Source: Bacteroidales bacterium
GTDB taxonomy: Bacteria; Bacteroidota; Bacteroidia; Bacteroidales; UBA932
Direction of reading: 5' to 3'
Assembly: GCA_017480345.1 (NCBI GenBank)
Contig: JAFVAU010000014.1
Span: 1 to 64,000, forward strand
DNA: 64,000 nucleotides
In this document: positions 1 to 7,528 of the stretch, piece after piece
How the letters are laid out: each line of letters opens with the position of its first letter
How positions within the stretch are numbered: position 1 is the first letter of the stretch
Translations under genes and position numbers: made by a program
The notes under the pieces: generated by a model
Databases searched by the model: none
The model's input: only the letters and a program-made list of their open reading frames with translations
Told to the model about the DNA's origin: nothing

Positions 1-22
1 CCTGAACGGGATAAGACCTGGG

Positions 23-136
23 AAACAACCAAAAACAGGGATAACGACGAAAGTCAACTTTTACCAGTGATAATGTTAAACCAGAGTCAACTTCTTTTAG
101 GGAGAGACTCGTTCTGAGTCAACCTAAATCAGGAAA
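23..136. repeat. Short tandemly spaced direct repeats, possible IS21-type element end
   Basis: Three copies of a 20-base unit with the core AGTCAAC begin at 52, 85 and 117, so they are 32-33 bases apart. A weaker fourth copy begins near 23. The copies share the pattern AGTCAAC(T/C)T followed by an A/T-rich run and CAGG or AGGG. Repeated, regularly spaced subterminal units are typical of the ends of IS21-family elements, so this may be the end of an element lying to the left of the window. No transposase is visible here, so the assignment is inference. An operator array for the following gene is the alternative. Confidence 0.4.
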
Positions 137-188
137 TGACATATCGGAATAATTTGCATACTATTGTGGTCATAAATTTTTTAACATT

Positions 189-1085
189 ATGACCAAGTAT
201 GTAAACATTCTGAACGATGACGCCTTCAAGGTGGTCATCTTCACCCCGGGCAACGAAGAACTCCTGGCCCGGATGATCGAGATCGTGATTCCCGGCATGC
301 ATATCAAACAGCTGGTTTTCCAGCCCACGGAGCAGCACGGTTTGGCGGTTTCCGACAAAATTAGTAATTTTGACGCGGTGTGTACTTCGGAGAGCGGGGA
401 AATGTTCATCGTGGAGATGCAGTGTCTCCCGCAGGACAGCTACGCAGACCGCATGTTGTGTTACGCGTCGTTCCCCATCCGGATGCAGTTGGAGCGGAAA
501 CTCAGAGACATCCATGAAGGGCGAAGGAAGCCGATGGACTACAGCCTGATGCCCATCTATGTGCTGAGTTTCATTAACTTCCATATCGGCCATGAGGATG
601 ACGGCATCCTGCAGGACGGACTGGTGAGCAGTTACAAGATTTGTTCACCCAAGACGGGGGAGGTGATGACGGATGCGCTGTACTTCGGCTTTGTGGAACT
701 GGGGCGGCTGAAAGTGCCCTTCGGCAAACCGGAGCAGTGCAAGACGGTGACGCAGCAACTGGCCTACTCCATGAAGTACATGAACCGGCTGAGCGAGTGC
801 CCGAAGGAATTTGAAGACCGGCTGTTCCCGCTTCTTTTCCGGGCCAGCGCGTACGCGAACATGAATGTAAAACAACAACAGGAGGTGTCACACATTATGA
901 GAACCGAACTGGACCGCATCGCAGAAAACGAATATGCCAGAAAACAAGGTGAAGCCGCAGGGATTAAGAAGGGAATGGAGAAGGGCAAGGAAGAACTGGC
1001 GAAGCAATTGCTACGTATGGGCGTTCCGGCAGAGACCATCCAACAGGCAAGCGGTTTTACCATAGAACAAATTGAAGCGCTATGA
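189..1085 (+). CDS. Rpn family recombination-promoting nuclease (PD-(D/E)XK, putative transposase-like)
   Basis: A 298-residue protein of the Rpn/PDDEXK_2 family. These are DNA endonucleases linked to RecA-independent horizontal transfer and, in enterobacteria, to phage defence. The nuclease core is visible near the N terminus, with D62 in an N-F-D-A-V-C context and E76-x-Q78 in an I-V-E-M-Q context, matching the D...ExQ form of the family. The C-terminal 65 residues are charged and helical (AGIKKGMEKGKEELAKQ) and end in the family-typical AETIQQASG...IEQIEAL segment. The ATG at 189 is preceded by an AT-rich leader. The 3' part contains a 37-bp stretch that is duplicated at the gene end, and a possible internal start at 897. 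The stop overlaps the next ORF as ATGA. Confidence 0.85.
   Translation: MTKYVNILNDDAFKVVIFTPGNEELLARMIEIVIPGMHIKQLVFQPTEQHGLAVSDKISNFDAVCTSESGEMFIVEMQCLPQDSYADRMLCYASFPIRMQLERKLRDIHEGRRKPMDYSLMPIYVLSFINFHIGHEDDGILQDGLVSSYKICSPKTGEVMTDALYFGFVELGRLKVPFGKPEQCKTVTQQLAYSMKYMNRLSECPKEFEDRLFPLLFRASAYANMNVKQQQEVSHIMRTELDRIAENEYARKQGEAAGIKKGMEKGKEELAKQLLRMGVPAETIQQASGFTIEQIEAL
881..899 (+). promoter_or_regulatory. Internal Shine-Dalgarno and ATG inside the Rpn gene
   Basis: GGAGGTG at 881-887 lies 9 bases before an in-frame ATG at 897. Initiation here would give a 62-residue protein made of the Rpn C-terminal helical tail only. Such a strong Shine-Dalgarno is uncommon in Bacteroidota. In Enterobacteria, rpn genes are known to encode small C-terminal proteins (RpnS) from an internal start that restrain the full-length nuclease. 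Whether this start is used here is inference. Confidence 0.45.
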
Positions 1086-1117
1086 GAACCGAACTGGACC
1101 GCATCGCAGAAAACGAA
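896..1117 (+). repeat. 37-bp perfect direct repeat (896-932 and 1081-1117)
   Basis: The same 37 bases, starting TATGAGAACC and ending AAAACGAA, occur inside the Rpn gene at 896-932 and across its stop codon at 1081-1117, 185 bases apart. Both encode MRTELDRIAENE. In the second copy the ATG forms the start of the truncated antitoxin ORF. Typical Rpn tails contain a comparable MRTE-D segment, so the Rpn copy is probably the donor. Confidence 0.95.
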
Positions 1118-1264
1118 AAGCAATACGACGCGGCCATGGCGCGCATTAACGAACTGTTGGAGATCGTTGATGATGCCACTCCGGCCGATGACAAGAACGA
1201 GGTTGAACTGGTATTGCTGTCCAACCTCGTTGCCGATTATGAGGATGTCTATTATCCTCTTTAA
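1082..1264 (+). pseudogene. Truncated HigA-like antitoxin, N-terminal part only
   Basis: A 60-residue ORF. Residues 13-60 (KQYDAAMARINELLEIV...LLSNLVADYEDVYYPL) match the N-terminal region of HigA-type antitoxins, which normally continue into a helix-turn-helix DNA-binding domain. Here the ORF stops right after the conserved tyrosine-proline motif, so the DNA-binding part is missing. The first 12 residues come from a 37-bp duplication of the preceding nuclease gene, so the ORF is chimeric. It starts inside the nuclease stop (ATGA) and ends on a TTAA shared with the convergent gene. No HigB-type toxin is present. It is either a remnant or a repurposed protein-interaction fragment. Confidence 0.6.
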
Positions 1265-2172
1265 TACTCCTTCACGACCTCCATCAGGCGGTCGGGATAG
1301 TTGGAGATGATGGCTTCCACGCCCAGGCCGATGAGCCGGCGCATCTCGTCCTTGTCGTCCACGGTCCAGGTGACCACCTTCATGCCGTTCTGGTGGGCAT
1401 ATTCCATAAGCTCTTCATTTACATTCTGATGCTCCGGGCTCAGCCACTGCGGGATGAAATTGAGTTTGGCCATGGCCTCCGGCACATCCGTTTCGTAGTC
1501 TTCCAGGAGGTAGGCCAGGATGTGACCGGGATACTTCTGGTTGATGTAGTTGAGGGCGCGCTCGTCAAAGCACTGGACGATGAGGCGGTCTCCCAGGCCC
1601 CGGGCGTCCAGCATTTCCATGCAGAGGTCCGTGAATTCATGGTATTCGGGCCAGTCCACACCCTCCACGCCGCCGTCGTAGTCCGGATCGCTCTTGATTT
1701 CGATGTTGTATTTCATTGGAGCCAGCCCTTTCTCTTTGGTATAGGCCTCGATGGCGTCGATGACATCGGCCGCGAGGGGTTTTCTCGCGGGGATGCATTT
1801 TTTCTCCGGCCAGGCGGGGTTGTATTTGAGGCCCACGTCATATTTGGCCACGGAGTCATAGGGCATGTGGAAAAGGTATTCCTTGGGGTCTCCGGCCACC
1901 ACAGGCGTGCCGTCCGGACGGGTGGAATAGCGGGGGTGGAAGTATTTGTCATGCGAGAGGACCACCTTCCGGTCCGCCGTGATGCAAAGGTCCATCTCCA
2001 GGGTGTTCACGCCCAGTTCAATGGCGTTGATCATGGCCTCCAGGGTTTCCTCCGGATACAGGCCCATGCCGCCCCGGTGCGCCTGCACGTCGGTCACATA
2101 CACTTTCTGTTTGGGAGAGCCGCAGGATACGGCCCATACCGCTATTGCGGCAAATGTAAGAATCTTTTTCAT
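1261..2172 (-). CDS. Glycerophosphodiester phosphodiesterase family lipoprotein
   Basis: A 303-residue enzyme predicted to hydrolyse glycerophosphodiesters to glycerol-3-phosphate and an alcohol. An upstream in-frame ATG exists, but I place the start at 2172 because it gives a clean lipoprotein signal, with the lipobox ending in C17 (WAVSC). The GDPD core is visible: H32-R33-G34, the acidic pair E41/E42, E59-x-D61 and H74-D75. Later motifs (NIEIKSDP, QCFDERALNYI, VVTWTVDD, ISNYPD) follow the family order in the TIM barrel. It is likely a periplasm-facing or surface lipoprotein. It is divergent from the outer-membrane protein gene, and its stop shares a TTAA with the truncated antitoxin ORF. 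Confidence 0.93.
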   Translation of the reverse strand: MKKILTFAAIAVWAVSCGSPKQKVYVTDVQAHRGGMGLYPEETLEAMINAIELGVNTLEMDLCITADRKVVLSHDKYFHPRYSTRPDGTPVVAGDPKEYLFHMPYDSVAKYDVGLKYNPAWPEKKCIPARKPLAADVIDAIEAYTKEKGLAPMKYNIEIKSDPDYDGGVEGVDWPEYHEFTDLCMEMLDARGLGDRLIVQCFDERALNYINQKYPGHILAYLLEDYETDVPEAMAKLNFIPQWLSPEHQNVNEELMEYAHQNGMKVVTWTVDDKDEMRRLIGLGVEAIISNYPDRLMEVVKEY

Positions 2173-2193
2173 TTCTGTAAGATTTAGTGAGAG

Positions 2194-2219
2194 CAAATTT
2201 ACAAATTTTTCTATCTTTG
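2194..2219. promoter_or_regulatory. Divergent Bacteroidota -7 boxes
   Basis: TATCTTTG at 2212-2219 on the plus strand faces the outer-membrane protein gene. TAAATTTG, read on the minus strand from 2201 to 2194, faces the phosphodiesterase gene 21 bases away. Both match the TAnnTTTG element of the Bacteroidota primary sigma factor. Confidence 0.7.
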
Positions 2220-2239
2220 CACACTATAATAACGAAACC

Positions 2240-3103
2240 ATGAAAAAATTATTCGCATCAACACTTCTGCTTGTGCTGTTCGCACAGGCCCAGGCTCAGA
2301 ACGTGGTGGACCATTTTCTGAATCGTTTTGCCGACCCTGACCGCCCCAGAACCGCTTTCCTTGAAAAGGGCGGGCGCGGAATCGGATTCAGTGGCGCATA
2401 TCGTCAGTTCAATGTGGCCGGAGATAATTTGGGAGACGGATATGCCATCCTCTCCATGCTGAATATCGGCGAAGGCCGGCTTCATCTCTGGAGCGTGGCG
2501 CCCCGTGTCACCTGGTTTGTGGCCGATGATGTCTCGCTGGGCTTCAGCCTGGTATACAGCGGCTATTCGGTGGATACCAACCTCAAGATAGACGCCCGTG
2601 AGATGCTGGGGGCAGACCCTACGGACCCTGACAGCGAGAGTCTGAACTTCCAGATTTCCAACCGTCACATGGCGAACCACAAGGGCGGCATCAACATAAA
2701 CGCCCGCCGCTACCTTTCCTTCTTCGGAAGCAAGACCTTCGGCGTGTTTGCAGAGGGCCGTTTATTCGGTAATTATGGTGTCACCACCTCCAATCCCATC
2801 GCTGAGGCGGGAACGCAGGTTACCAAACTCCGCGTCAGCAATACTTTCAACCTGGGACTTGACATTGCCGGCGGACTGGCCGTCCGCTTTGGCAACAACA
2901 TCTTTACGGCCAGCATTCCCCTGGTTGGCGTGGCCTGGACGCACAGCCACCAGAACCGCTACTGGACCGTGGAGGACGAGAACGGGAGCAAAGCTACCGG
3001 CGGAGGAGCCAAGCTGAACCAGTTCAAGATTGCCCGTAATATAGAACTGCTGGGACTGCAAGTGGGTTACATCCGGTATATCGGCCCCAAGAACAAGAAG
3101 TAA
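2240..3103 (+). CDS. Secreted/outer-membrane beta-barrel-like protein of unknown function
   Basis: A 287-residue protein with a Sec signal peptide cleaved after AQAQA, about residue 19. The mature part alternates polar and aromatic residues in beta-strand-like runs (RLHLWSVAPRVTWFVADDVSLGFSLVYSG, GVFAEGRLFGNYGV) and ends with a strand near LLGLQVGYIRYIG, as in outer-membrane beta-barrels. I recognise no named family. The start at 2240 is chosen because it gives the signal peptide and sits 20 bases after a TATCTTTG box. The longer upstream reading frame runs through the divergent gene. The gene is monocistronic and ends at a bidirectional terminator shared with secG. Confidence 0.75.
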   Translation: MKKLFASTLLLVLFAQAQAQNVVDHFLNRFADPDRPRTAFLEKGGRGIGFSGAYRQFNVAGDNLGDGYAILSMLNIGEGRLHLWSVAPRVTWFVADDVSLGFSLVYSGYSVDTNLKIDAREMLGADPTDPDSESLNFQISNRHMANHKGGININARRYLSFFGSKTFGVFAEGRLFGNYGVTTSNPIAEAGTQVTKLRVSNTFNLGLDIAGGLAVRFGNNIFTASIPLVGVAWTHSHQNRYWTVEDENGSKATGGGAKLNQFKIARNIELLGLQVGYIRYIGPKNKK

Positions 3104-3107
3104 AAAA

Positions 3108-3140
3108 AACCTCCTGCAAGCGCAGGAGGTTCATTTTTTA
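3108..3140. terminator. Bidirectional Rho-independent terminator
   Basis: A 10-bp perfect stem (AACCTCCTGC at 3108-3117 and its complement at 3122-3131) has a 4-base loop. An A-run lies on the left and a T-run on the right, so it can serve both convergent genes (the outer-membrane protein gene and secG). Confidence 0.9.
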
Positions 3141-3491
3141 TTCGGCCTCAGGATTTTGCTGGGTGACCGGGAAGTCCAGGGTGGCAGCGTCCTGTGCGGC
3201 AGATTCCGCCTGGTTCACGATACCGGAGCCGATGGCGTCGTTGGCGCCGCTCTGGGTGCTGCCGCGGTTTACGAACACGGTGATGATGGACAGGACCAGG
3301 ATGAAGGCTACCAGGTACCAGGTGGCCTTTTCCAGGATGGTGGCCGTCTGGCGCACGCCCAGGGTCTGGTTGGCAGAGGTGAAGTTGGTAGCCAGGCCGC
3401 CGTCCTTGCCGTTCTGCAGGAGGACCACCGCAATCAGAAGAATGGCCGCAATAATGATGAGGACCAATAAAATTACAAATGCTGTAGACAT
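3138..3491 (-). CDS. secG: Preprotein translocase subunit SecG
   Basis: A 117-residue small membrane subunit of the SecYEG translocon. It has two transmembrane helices, about residues 3-25 and 56-75, separated by the conserved cytoplasmic loop with LLQ-(N)-G-K-(D)-G-G-L and the T-A-T-I-L-E-K-A-T segment. The C-terminal tail is a Ser/Ala/Gln-rich extension. It is the last gene of a minus-strand operon after the sigma54 activator, lptE and the TPR protein, and lies 13 bases after the TPR stop. A terminator hairpin follows directly. Confidence 0.95.
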   Translation of the reverse strand: MSTAFVILLVLIIIAAILLIAVVLLQNGKDGGLATNFTSANQTLGVRQTATILEKATWYLVAFILVLSIITVFVNRGSTQSGANDAIGSGIVNQAESAAQDAATLDFPVTQQNPEAE

Positions 3492-3504
3492 ATCTTTACT
3501 GTTT

Positions 3505-4134
3505 TTATTTCACATCCAAACCCTCTTCCGGCTGAAGCGAGTCGATAAGGGTTGCAAAGTAAGCACTTTTTTCCGGAAATTCCAAAATCAGACGGGAATA
3601 AATGCGCCTTGCCTCTTCCGGGCGGCCCTGCTCCGCAAAAATCCGGGCCAGGGTTTCGGTGGCAAAGCGGTCTGCGATGGGGGAGGTTTCCGCCTCCGCG
3701 GCGGCGGCCTCGGCCTTTATCTTCACGGCGAAGCGGGAGAAGATGCTATCTCCTCCTTCCTTCACTTTGTCGTACTGGGCCTGGGAGAAGTAGTCTCCGC
3801 CCACCACATGTACGGTGTGGGCCGGCTCCTGGGCCTCCTCCAGGCTTTCTTCTTCCTGTGCCGCGGGCTCCAGGTAGGCTTCCAGGAGCTTCTGGACGTC
3901 TTTGTCGGAGCAGTCTTCCTCCCGGGAGTGCCTCAGCAGGTCGGCCACAATTTCCCGGAAGGGAAGGTACAGGGCCTCGGAGGCATATTGGTCTTCCTCC
4001 CAGGCCTGCCCCATCTTGGACATGCGGCGGCACAGCTCCAGCCGGGCCCCGCTGTACCAGGGATACAGGTTCACCACGCCCACCAGCTCGTCCAGGTTGA
4101 GGCTGTGGAGGTTTATGCGGGAACTTCCTACCAT
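3505..4134 (-). CDS. Conserved hypothetical protein with C-terminal TPR-like region
   Basis: A 209-residue predicted cytoplasmic protein without signal peptide or membrane segment. The N-terminal half is helical and charged, with an acidic linker near residues 90-105. The C-terminal 55 residues (ATETLARIFAEQGRPEEARRIY...FPEKSAYFATLI) look like one TPR-type helical hairpin. The function is unknown. It sits between lptE and secG, and its ATG overlaps the lptE stop (ATGGTAG), which indicates translational coupling and suggests a role in envelope biogenesis by association only. Confidence 0.75.
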   Translation of the reverse strand: MVGSSRINLHSLNLDELVGVVNLYPWYSGARLELCRRMSKMGQAWEEDQYASEALYLPFREIVADLLRHSREEDCSDKDVQKLLEAYLEPAAQEEESLEEAQEPAHTVHVVGGDYFSQAQYDKVKEGGDSIFSRFAVKIKAEAAAAEAETSPIADRFATETLARIFAEQGRPEEARRIYSRLILEFPEKSAYFATLIDSLQPEEGLDVK

Positions 4135-4625
4135 TGTGCTACGGTTGCGTTGAATATATCTTCCACTATTTTTTCGATGATGGTCTCGCAGAGGGTGGCT
4201 TCCACGGCATCCAGGGAGGCCGTGGCATCGAAATCCTCGTACGCGCTGAAACTCTGGGAGACATCGTCTTCCGGGTACTTCCGGTTGGTGAATTCAATCT
4301 TCACCGTTACCGTAAGGCGGTTCTGGGCGGCCAGTTCATCGGCCGTGATGGCGGTGGCTTTCACGTCATAGCCGGTCACCTCCGCCACCAGTTCCAGGTC
4401 TCCGTCCTGCTCCACCTGCTCCAGGCGGGTGAGCTTGCGGAATTTCTCCTGCAGGGCTTCGGTAAGTTCTCCGGCCAGGCTGGGGTTCACGCGCAGGGCC
4501 TTGTATTCCACATAGGGGATGGTGATGGTCTGGACGTCCGCCTGGATGGAAGTTCCTGTGAAAGAATAGATTCCACAGGACGCGGCCAGCAGGGCCAGGC
4601 TCAGTATGACGGCCAGGCGTTTCAT
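4128..4625 (-). CDS. lptE: LptE family LPS-assembly lipoprotein
   Basis: A 165-residue lipoprotein of the Bacteroidota LptE family, which in Gram-negative bacteria plugs the LptD barrel and helps insert LPS in the outer leaflet. The lipobox ends at C17 (LAASC), followed by the family-typical G-I-Y-S-F-T-G start and two beta segments flanking a helix (LAGELTEALQEKFRKLTRL). The start at 4625 is chosen because it gives the lipoprotein signal and overlaps the upstream stop as ATGA. The longer frame upstream is the shadow of the activator gene. It is coupled to the sigma54 activator upstream and the TPR gene downstream. Confidence 0.88.
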   Translation of the reverse strand: MKRLAVILSLALLAASCGIYSFTGTSIQADVQTITIPYVEYKALRVNPSLAGELTEALQEKFRKLTRLEQVEQDGDLELVAEVTGYDVKATAITADELAAQNRLTVTVKIEFTNRKYPEDDVSQSFSAYEDFDATASLDAVEATLCETIIEKIVEDIFNATVAQW

Positions 4626-5815
4626 TTCTTTCGGTATTCCGGGGGAAGTTTGCGGTACAGGGTGCGCTCGCTCATGCCCAGCTCCTCCGCGGCTTTCTTG
4701 CGGTTGCCGTGGTATTTCTCCAGCGCCTGGCGGATGAGTTCGTCTTCCGTGCGGCGGATGCTCAGGGAAGGCTGCTCCTGCGGCTCCTCGGCCGGCTGGA
4801 AATCCTCCTGTCCCTGCCATTCGGCCTCTTCCTGAAGGGCGGGCTGGGGCGGCGGAGGAAGCTCCCTGCGGTCCAGGCGGGCCTTGAGGGAATCCACCTC
4901 CTGCTTGAGGTCGAAGATGGCCTTCATGATAGCCTGGCGCTCATCGGCCGAAAAAGCGGACTGATGCGTCTCCTGAGGCCCTTCATACAGCATGGGGATG
5001 GGCTCTCCCTCCTCGCGCGGCATCAGGGGCATCAGGTCTTGGGCCGATAATTCTATGCGCTGAAGGGTGGGGGTTACCTTCTGGGAAACCTGGGCGGTGA
5101 GGGACTGGGTGAAGCCCTGCAGCTGGCGGACGTTGCCCGGCCAGCGGTATTGCTCCAGCAGGCGGATGGCATCCGGCTTCAGGGAAATCTTGCACATGCC
5201 GTTCACCTCGGAGAAATCGGAGGTGAACTTGCGGAAGAGCAGGTAGATGTCCGATTTGCGCTCCCTCAGGGCAGGAATGCGGATCTGGGCGGCGCTGAGC
5301 CGGAAGTACAGGTCTTCACGGAATTTGCCCCGCTTCACGGCCTCATAGAGGTGTACGTTGGTGGCGGCCACAATCCTCACGTCCGTGTGCTCCACCTTGT
5401 TGGAGCCCACCTTCCGGTATTCCCCGCTCTGGAGCACGCGCAGCAGCAGGGCCTGGGATTCCGGCGGGAGTTCCGCAATCTCATCCAGGAAGAGGGTCCC
5501 CCCGTCGGCCTCTTCAAAATAGCCCTTCCGGGTGTCTACGGCGCCGGTAAAGGAGCCTTTCACGTGGCCGAAGAGTTCCGAGTTCACCAGTTCTTTGGGC
5601 AGGGCGCCGCAGTTGACCACGAAGAACGGGGCCTGGCGGCGGGCGCTGTACTGATGGATGATGCGGGCCACGTTCTCCTTGCCCACGCCGCTTTCTCCCT
5701 GAATGAGGACACTCAGGCCGGTGGGGGCAAACTTCACGGCCGTCTCCAGCGCTTCGTTGAGTGCAGGGTCGTTGCCGATGATGTCGTATTTGTTTTTTAG
5801 CGCTTGCAAATCCAT
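4622..5815 (-). CDS. Sigma-54 dependent transcriptional activator (AAA+ and Fis-type HTH, no receiver domain)
   Basis: A 397-residue bacterial enhancer-binding protein. The AAA+ domain starts almost at the N terminus, with Walker A at 40-47 (GESGVGKE), a sigma54-contact loop at 87-92 reading GSFTGA instead of the usual GAFTGA, and Walker B near 105-112 (GGTLFLDE). The C terminus carries a Fis-type helix-turn-helix (NRKKAAEELGMSERTLYRKL). No response-regulator or GAF domain precedes the ATPase, so it is not an ordinary two-component partner. The Gln/Pro-rich linker at about 270-350 is a plausible input site. It heads the lptE-TPR-secG operon. The ATG lies only 7 bases after a TAAATTTG box. Confidence 0.93.
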   Translation of the reverse strand: MDLQALKNKYDIIGNDPALNEALETAVKFAPTGLSVLIQGESGVGKENVARIIHQYSARRQAPFFVVNCGALPKELVNSELFGHVKGSFTGAVDTRKGYFEEADGGTLFLDEIAELPPESQALLLRVLQSGEYRKVGSNKVEHTDVRIVAATNVHLYEAVKRGKFREDLYFRLSAAQIRIPALRERKSDIYLLFRKFTSDFSEVNGMCKISLKPDAIRLLEQYRWPGNVRQLQGFTQSLTAQVSQKVTPTLQRIELSAQDLMPLMPREEGEPIPMLYEGPQETHQSAFSADERQAIMKAIFDLKQEVDSLKARLDRRELPPPPQPALQEEAEWQGQEDFQPAEEPQEQPSLSIRRTEDELIRQALEKYHGNRKKAAEELGMSERTLYRKLPPEYRKK

Positions 5816-5822
5816 AGTTCTG

Positions 5823-5860
5823 CAAATTTAATCATTTTTTGAATAAAATGCTTATATTTG
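5823..5860. promoter_or_regulatory. Divergent -7 boxes
   Basis: TAAATTTG, read on the minus strand from 5830 to 5823, precedes the sigma54 activator ATG by only 7 bases, which implies a leaderless or near-leaderless transcript. TATATTTG at 5853-5860 on the plus strand faces the OmpA/TPR lipoprotein gene at 5888. Confidence 0.65.
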
Positions 5861-5887
5861 TATCTTGCATAAGATATGTACATCAAT

Positions 5888-7525
5888 ATGAAAAGAACCT
5901 TAGTATTCCTTGCAGCAGCCGCCCTCGCCGTGGCTTGCGCATCCCCCGAGAAGATGGCCAAGATGGCCCAGAACGTCCAGGTAAGCTGCCAGCCGGAAGT
6001 GCTGGAAGTGATTGGCGGAAGCCTTGATCCCGTGGTTACGGTAACGTACCCCAAGGATTATTTCAACCCCAACGTGGTCCTGGAGGTCACCCCTGTCATT
6101 GTCTATGACGGAGGAGAGGCTGCCATGAAGCCCATCAAGTACCAGGGAGAGAAAGTGAAGAACAACTACAAGGTGGTTTCCTCCGAGGGCCAGAAGGTGA
6201 CGGAGCGCCTCCACTTCGACTATGTGGAAGGCATGGAAAAGAGCCACCTGGAGCTCCGCGGAAAAGTGTTGGCCGGAAAGAAAGCCATCAACCTGCCTGT
6301 GAAGAAAGTGGCCGATGGCGCCAACACCACTTACATGCTGGTGAAGCGCTCCGGCAACCTGGCCTTCAAGAAGGACAATTACCAAGATGTGATTGTTTCC
6401 ACCGCCGAGGGCCAGATCAAGTATAACGTGAACAGCTCAGAGGTCCGCGGTTCCGAGCTCAAGGGCAAGTCCGTGAAGGACTTCCTGGCCGCCCTGGATG
6501 CCGCCGCCGCCAACGAGCGCGCCACCGTCAAGAGCACCGAGATTGTGGCCTACGCTTCCCCCGAAGGCGCAGAGAACATGAACAACAAGCTCTCCGCCAA
6601 CCGTTCCCAGAGTGCCTCCAAGGCTTGGGACAAGGTGGTGAAGGGCCATGAGAGCGTAGACCCTACCGTCCGCAGCGTGGGTGAAGACTGGGAAGGTTTC
6701 CAGCAGCTGGTTTCCGAGAGCTCCCTGGAAGACAAGGACCTCATTCTCCGCGTCCTCTCCATGTACTCGGACCCCGCCGTCCGCGAGAACGAAATCCGCA
6801 ACATGTCCCAGGTGTACACCGCCCTCAAGGGCGAGGTGCTGCCGGAACTCCGCCGCGCCCGCCTCATCGCCAACGTGGAGGTGAAGAACTACACCAACGA
6901 GGAACTGGTGGAAATCCTGAAGAACAACGAGAAGATCCTGGACGAGGAGGCCCTCCTCCGCGTGGCTTCCGTGGCCCAGGATGCCGCCCAGAAGGAAAGC
7001 ATCTACCAGAAGGCCATCGAGCGCTTCGATTCCCAGCGCGCCATGTACAACCTGGCTGTCCTCTACCTCAGCGAGGGCAAGATGGCCAAGGCCAAGGCCG
7101 GCCTGGGTGAACTGAACGGAAACGATGCCGATGTGATCAACGCCAAGGGCGTCGTCGCCCTCCGGGAGGATGACCTCCAGACCGCCGAAGCCTGCTTCCG
7201 CCAGGCCGGAACCCCCGAGGCCAAGAAGAACCTGGGCATTGTCCAGATTCTCACGGGAGATTATGACGCCGCCGCCCAGACCCTGAAGGACGTGGACGGC
7301 TGCTGCCACAACACCGTCCTGGCCTATATCCTTACGGACCAGCTGGACAAGGCCAAGGCTTCCGCCCACTGCGGAGACCCCAAGGTCTGGTACCTGAAGG
7401 CTATCATCTCCGCCCGTCAGGGCAAGGCCGACGAGGTTTCCAAGAACCTGGAGCGCGCCTTCCGCAATCCTGCTCTGAAGGAGCGTGCTTCCCGCGACAT
7501 CGAGTTCGCCGGTTACTCCTTCTAA
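5888..7525 (+). CDS. OmpA-like/TPR lipoprotein
   Basis: A 545-residue lipoprotein (lipobox AVAC, C17). The N-terminal 190 residues are beta-rich with no clear family. Around residues 205-265 is an OmpA-like segment (STEIVAYASPEGAENMNNKL...ANRSQSASKAW), the usual peptidoglycan-associating fold, although without a full set of canonical ligands that I can point to. Residues about 350-545 form repeated helical hairpins of TPR type (YNLAVLYLSEGKMAKAKAGL, KNLGIVQILTGDYDAAAQTL). It is probably periplasmic and anchored in the outer membrane. The start at 5888 is preferred over an ATG at 5876 because it begins the lipoprotein signal. Confidence 0.82.
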   Translation: MKRTLVFLAAAALAVACASPEKMAKMAQNVQVSCQPEVLEVIGGSLDPVVTVTYPKDYFNPNVVLEVTPVIVYDGGEAAMKPIKYQGEKVKNNYKVVSSEGQKVTERLHFDYVEGMEKSHLELRGKVLAGKKAINLPVKKVADGANTTYMLVKRSGNLAFKKDNYQDVIVSTAEGQIKYNVNSSEVRGSELKGKSVKDFLAALDAAAANERATVKSTEIVAYASPEGAENMNNKLSANRSQSASKAWDKVVKGHESVDPTVRSVGEDWEGFQQLVSESSLEDKDLILRVLSMYSDPAVRENEIRNMSQVYTALKGEVLPELRRARLIANVEVKNYTNEELVEILKNNEKILDEEALLRVASVAQDAAQKESIYQKAIERFDSQRAMYNLAVLYLSEGKMAKAKAGLGELNGNDADVINAKGVVALREDDLQTAEACFRQAGTPEAKKNLGIVQILTGDYDAAAQTLKDVDGCCHNTVLAYILTDQLDKAKASAHCGDPKVWYLKAIISARQGKADEVSKNLERAFRNPALKERASRDIEFAGYSF

Positions 7526-7528
7526 ACC

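Noticed and set aside
23..136. CRISPR array
   Set aside because: The repeats are only about 20 bases, imperfect, with about 13-base gaps, and no cas gene is near.
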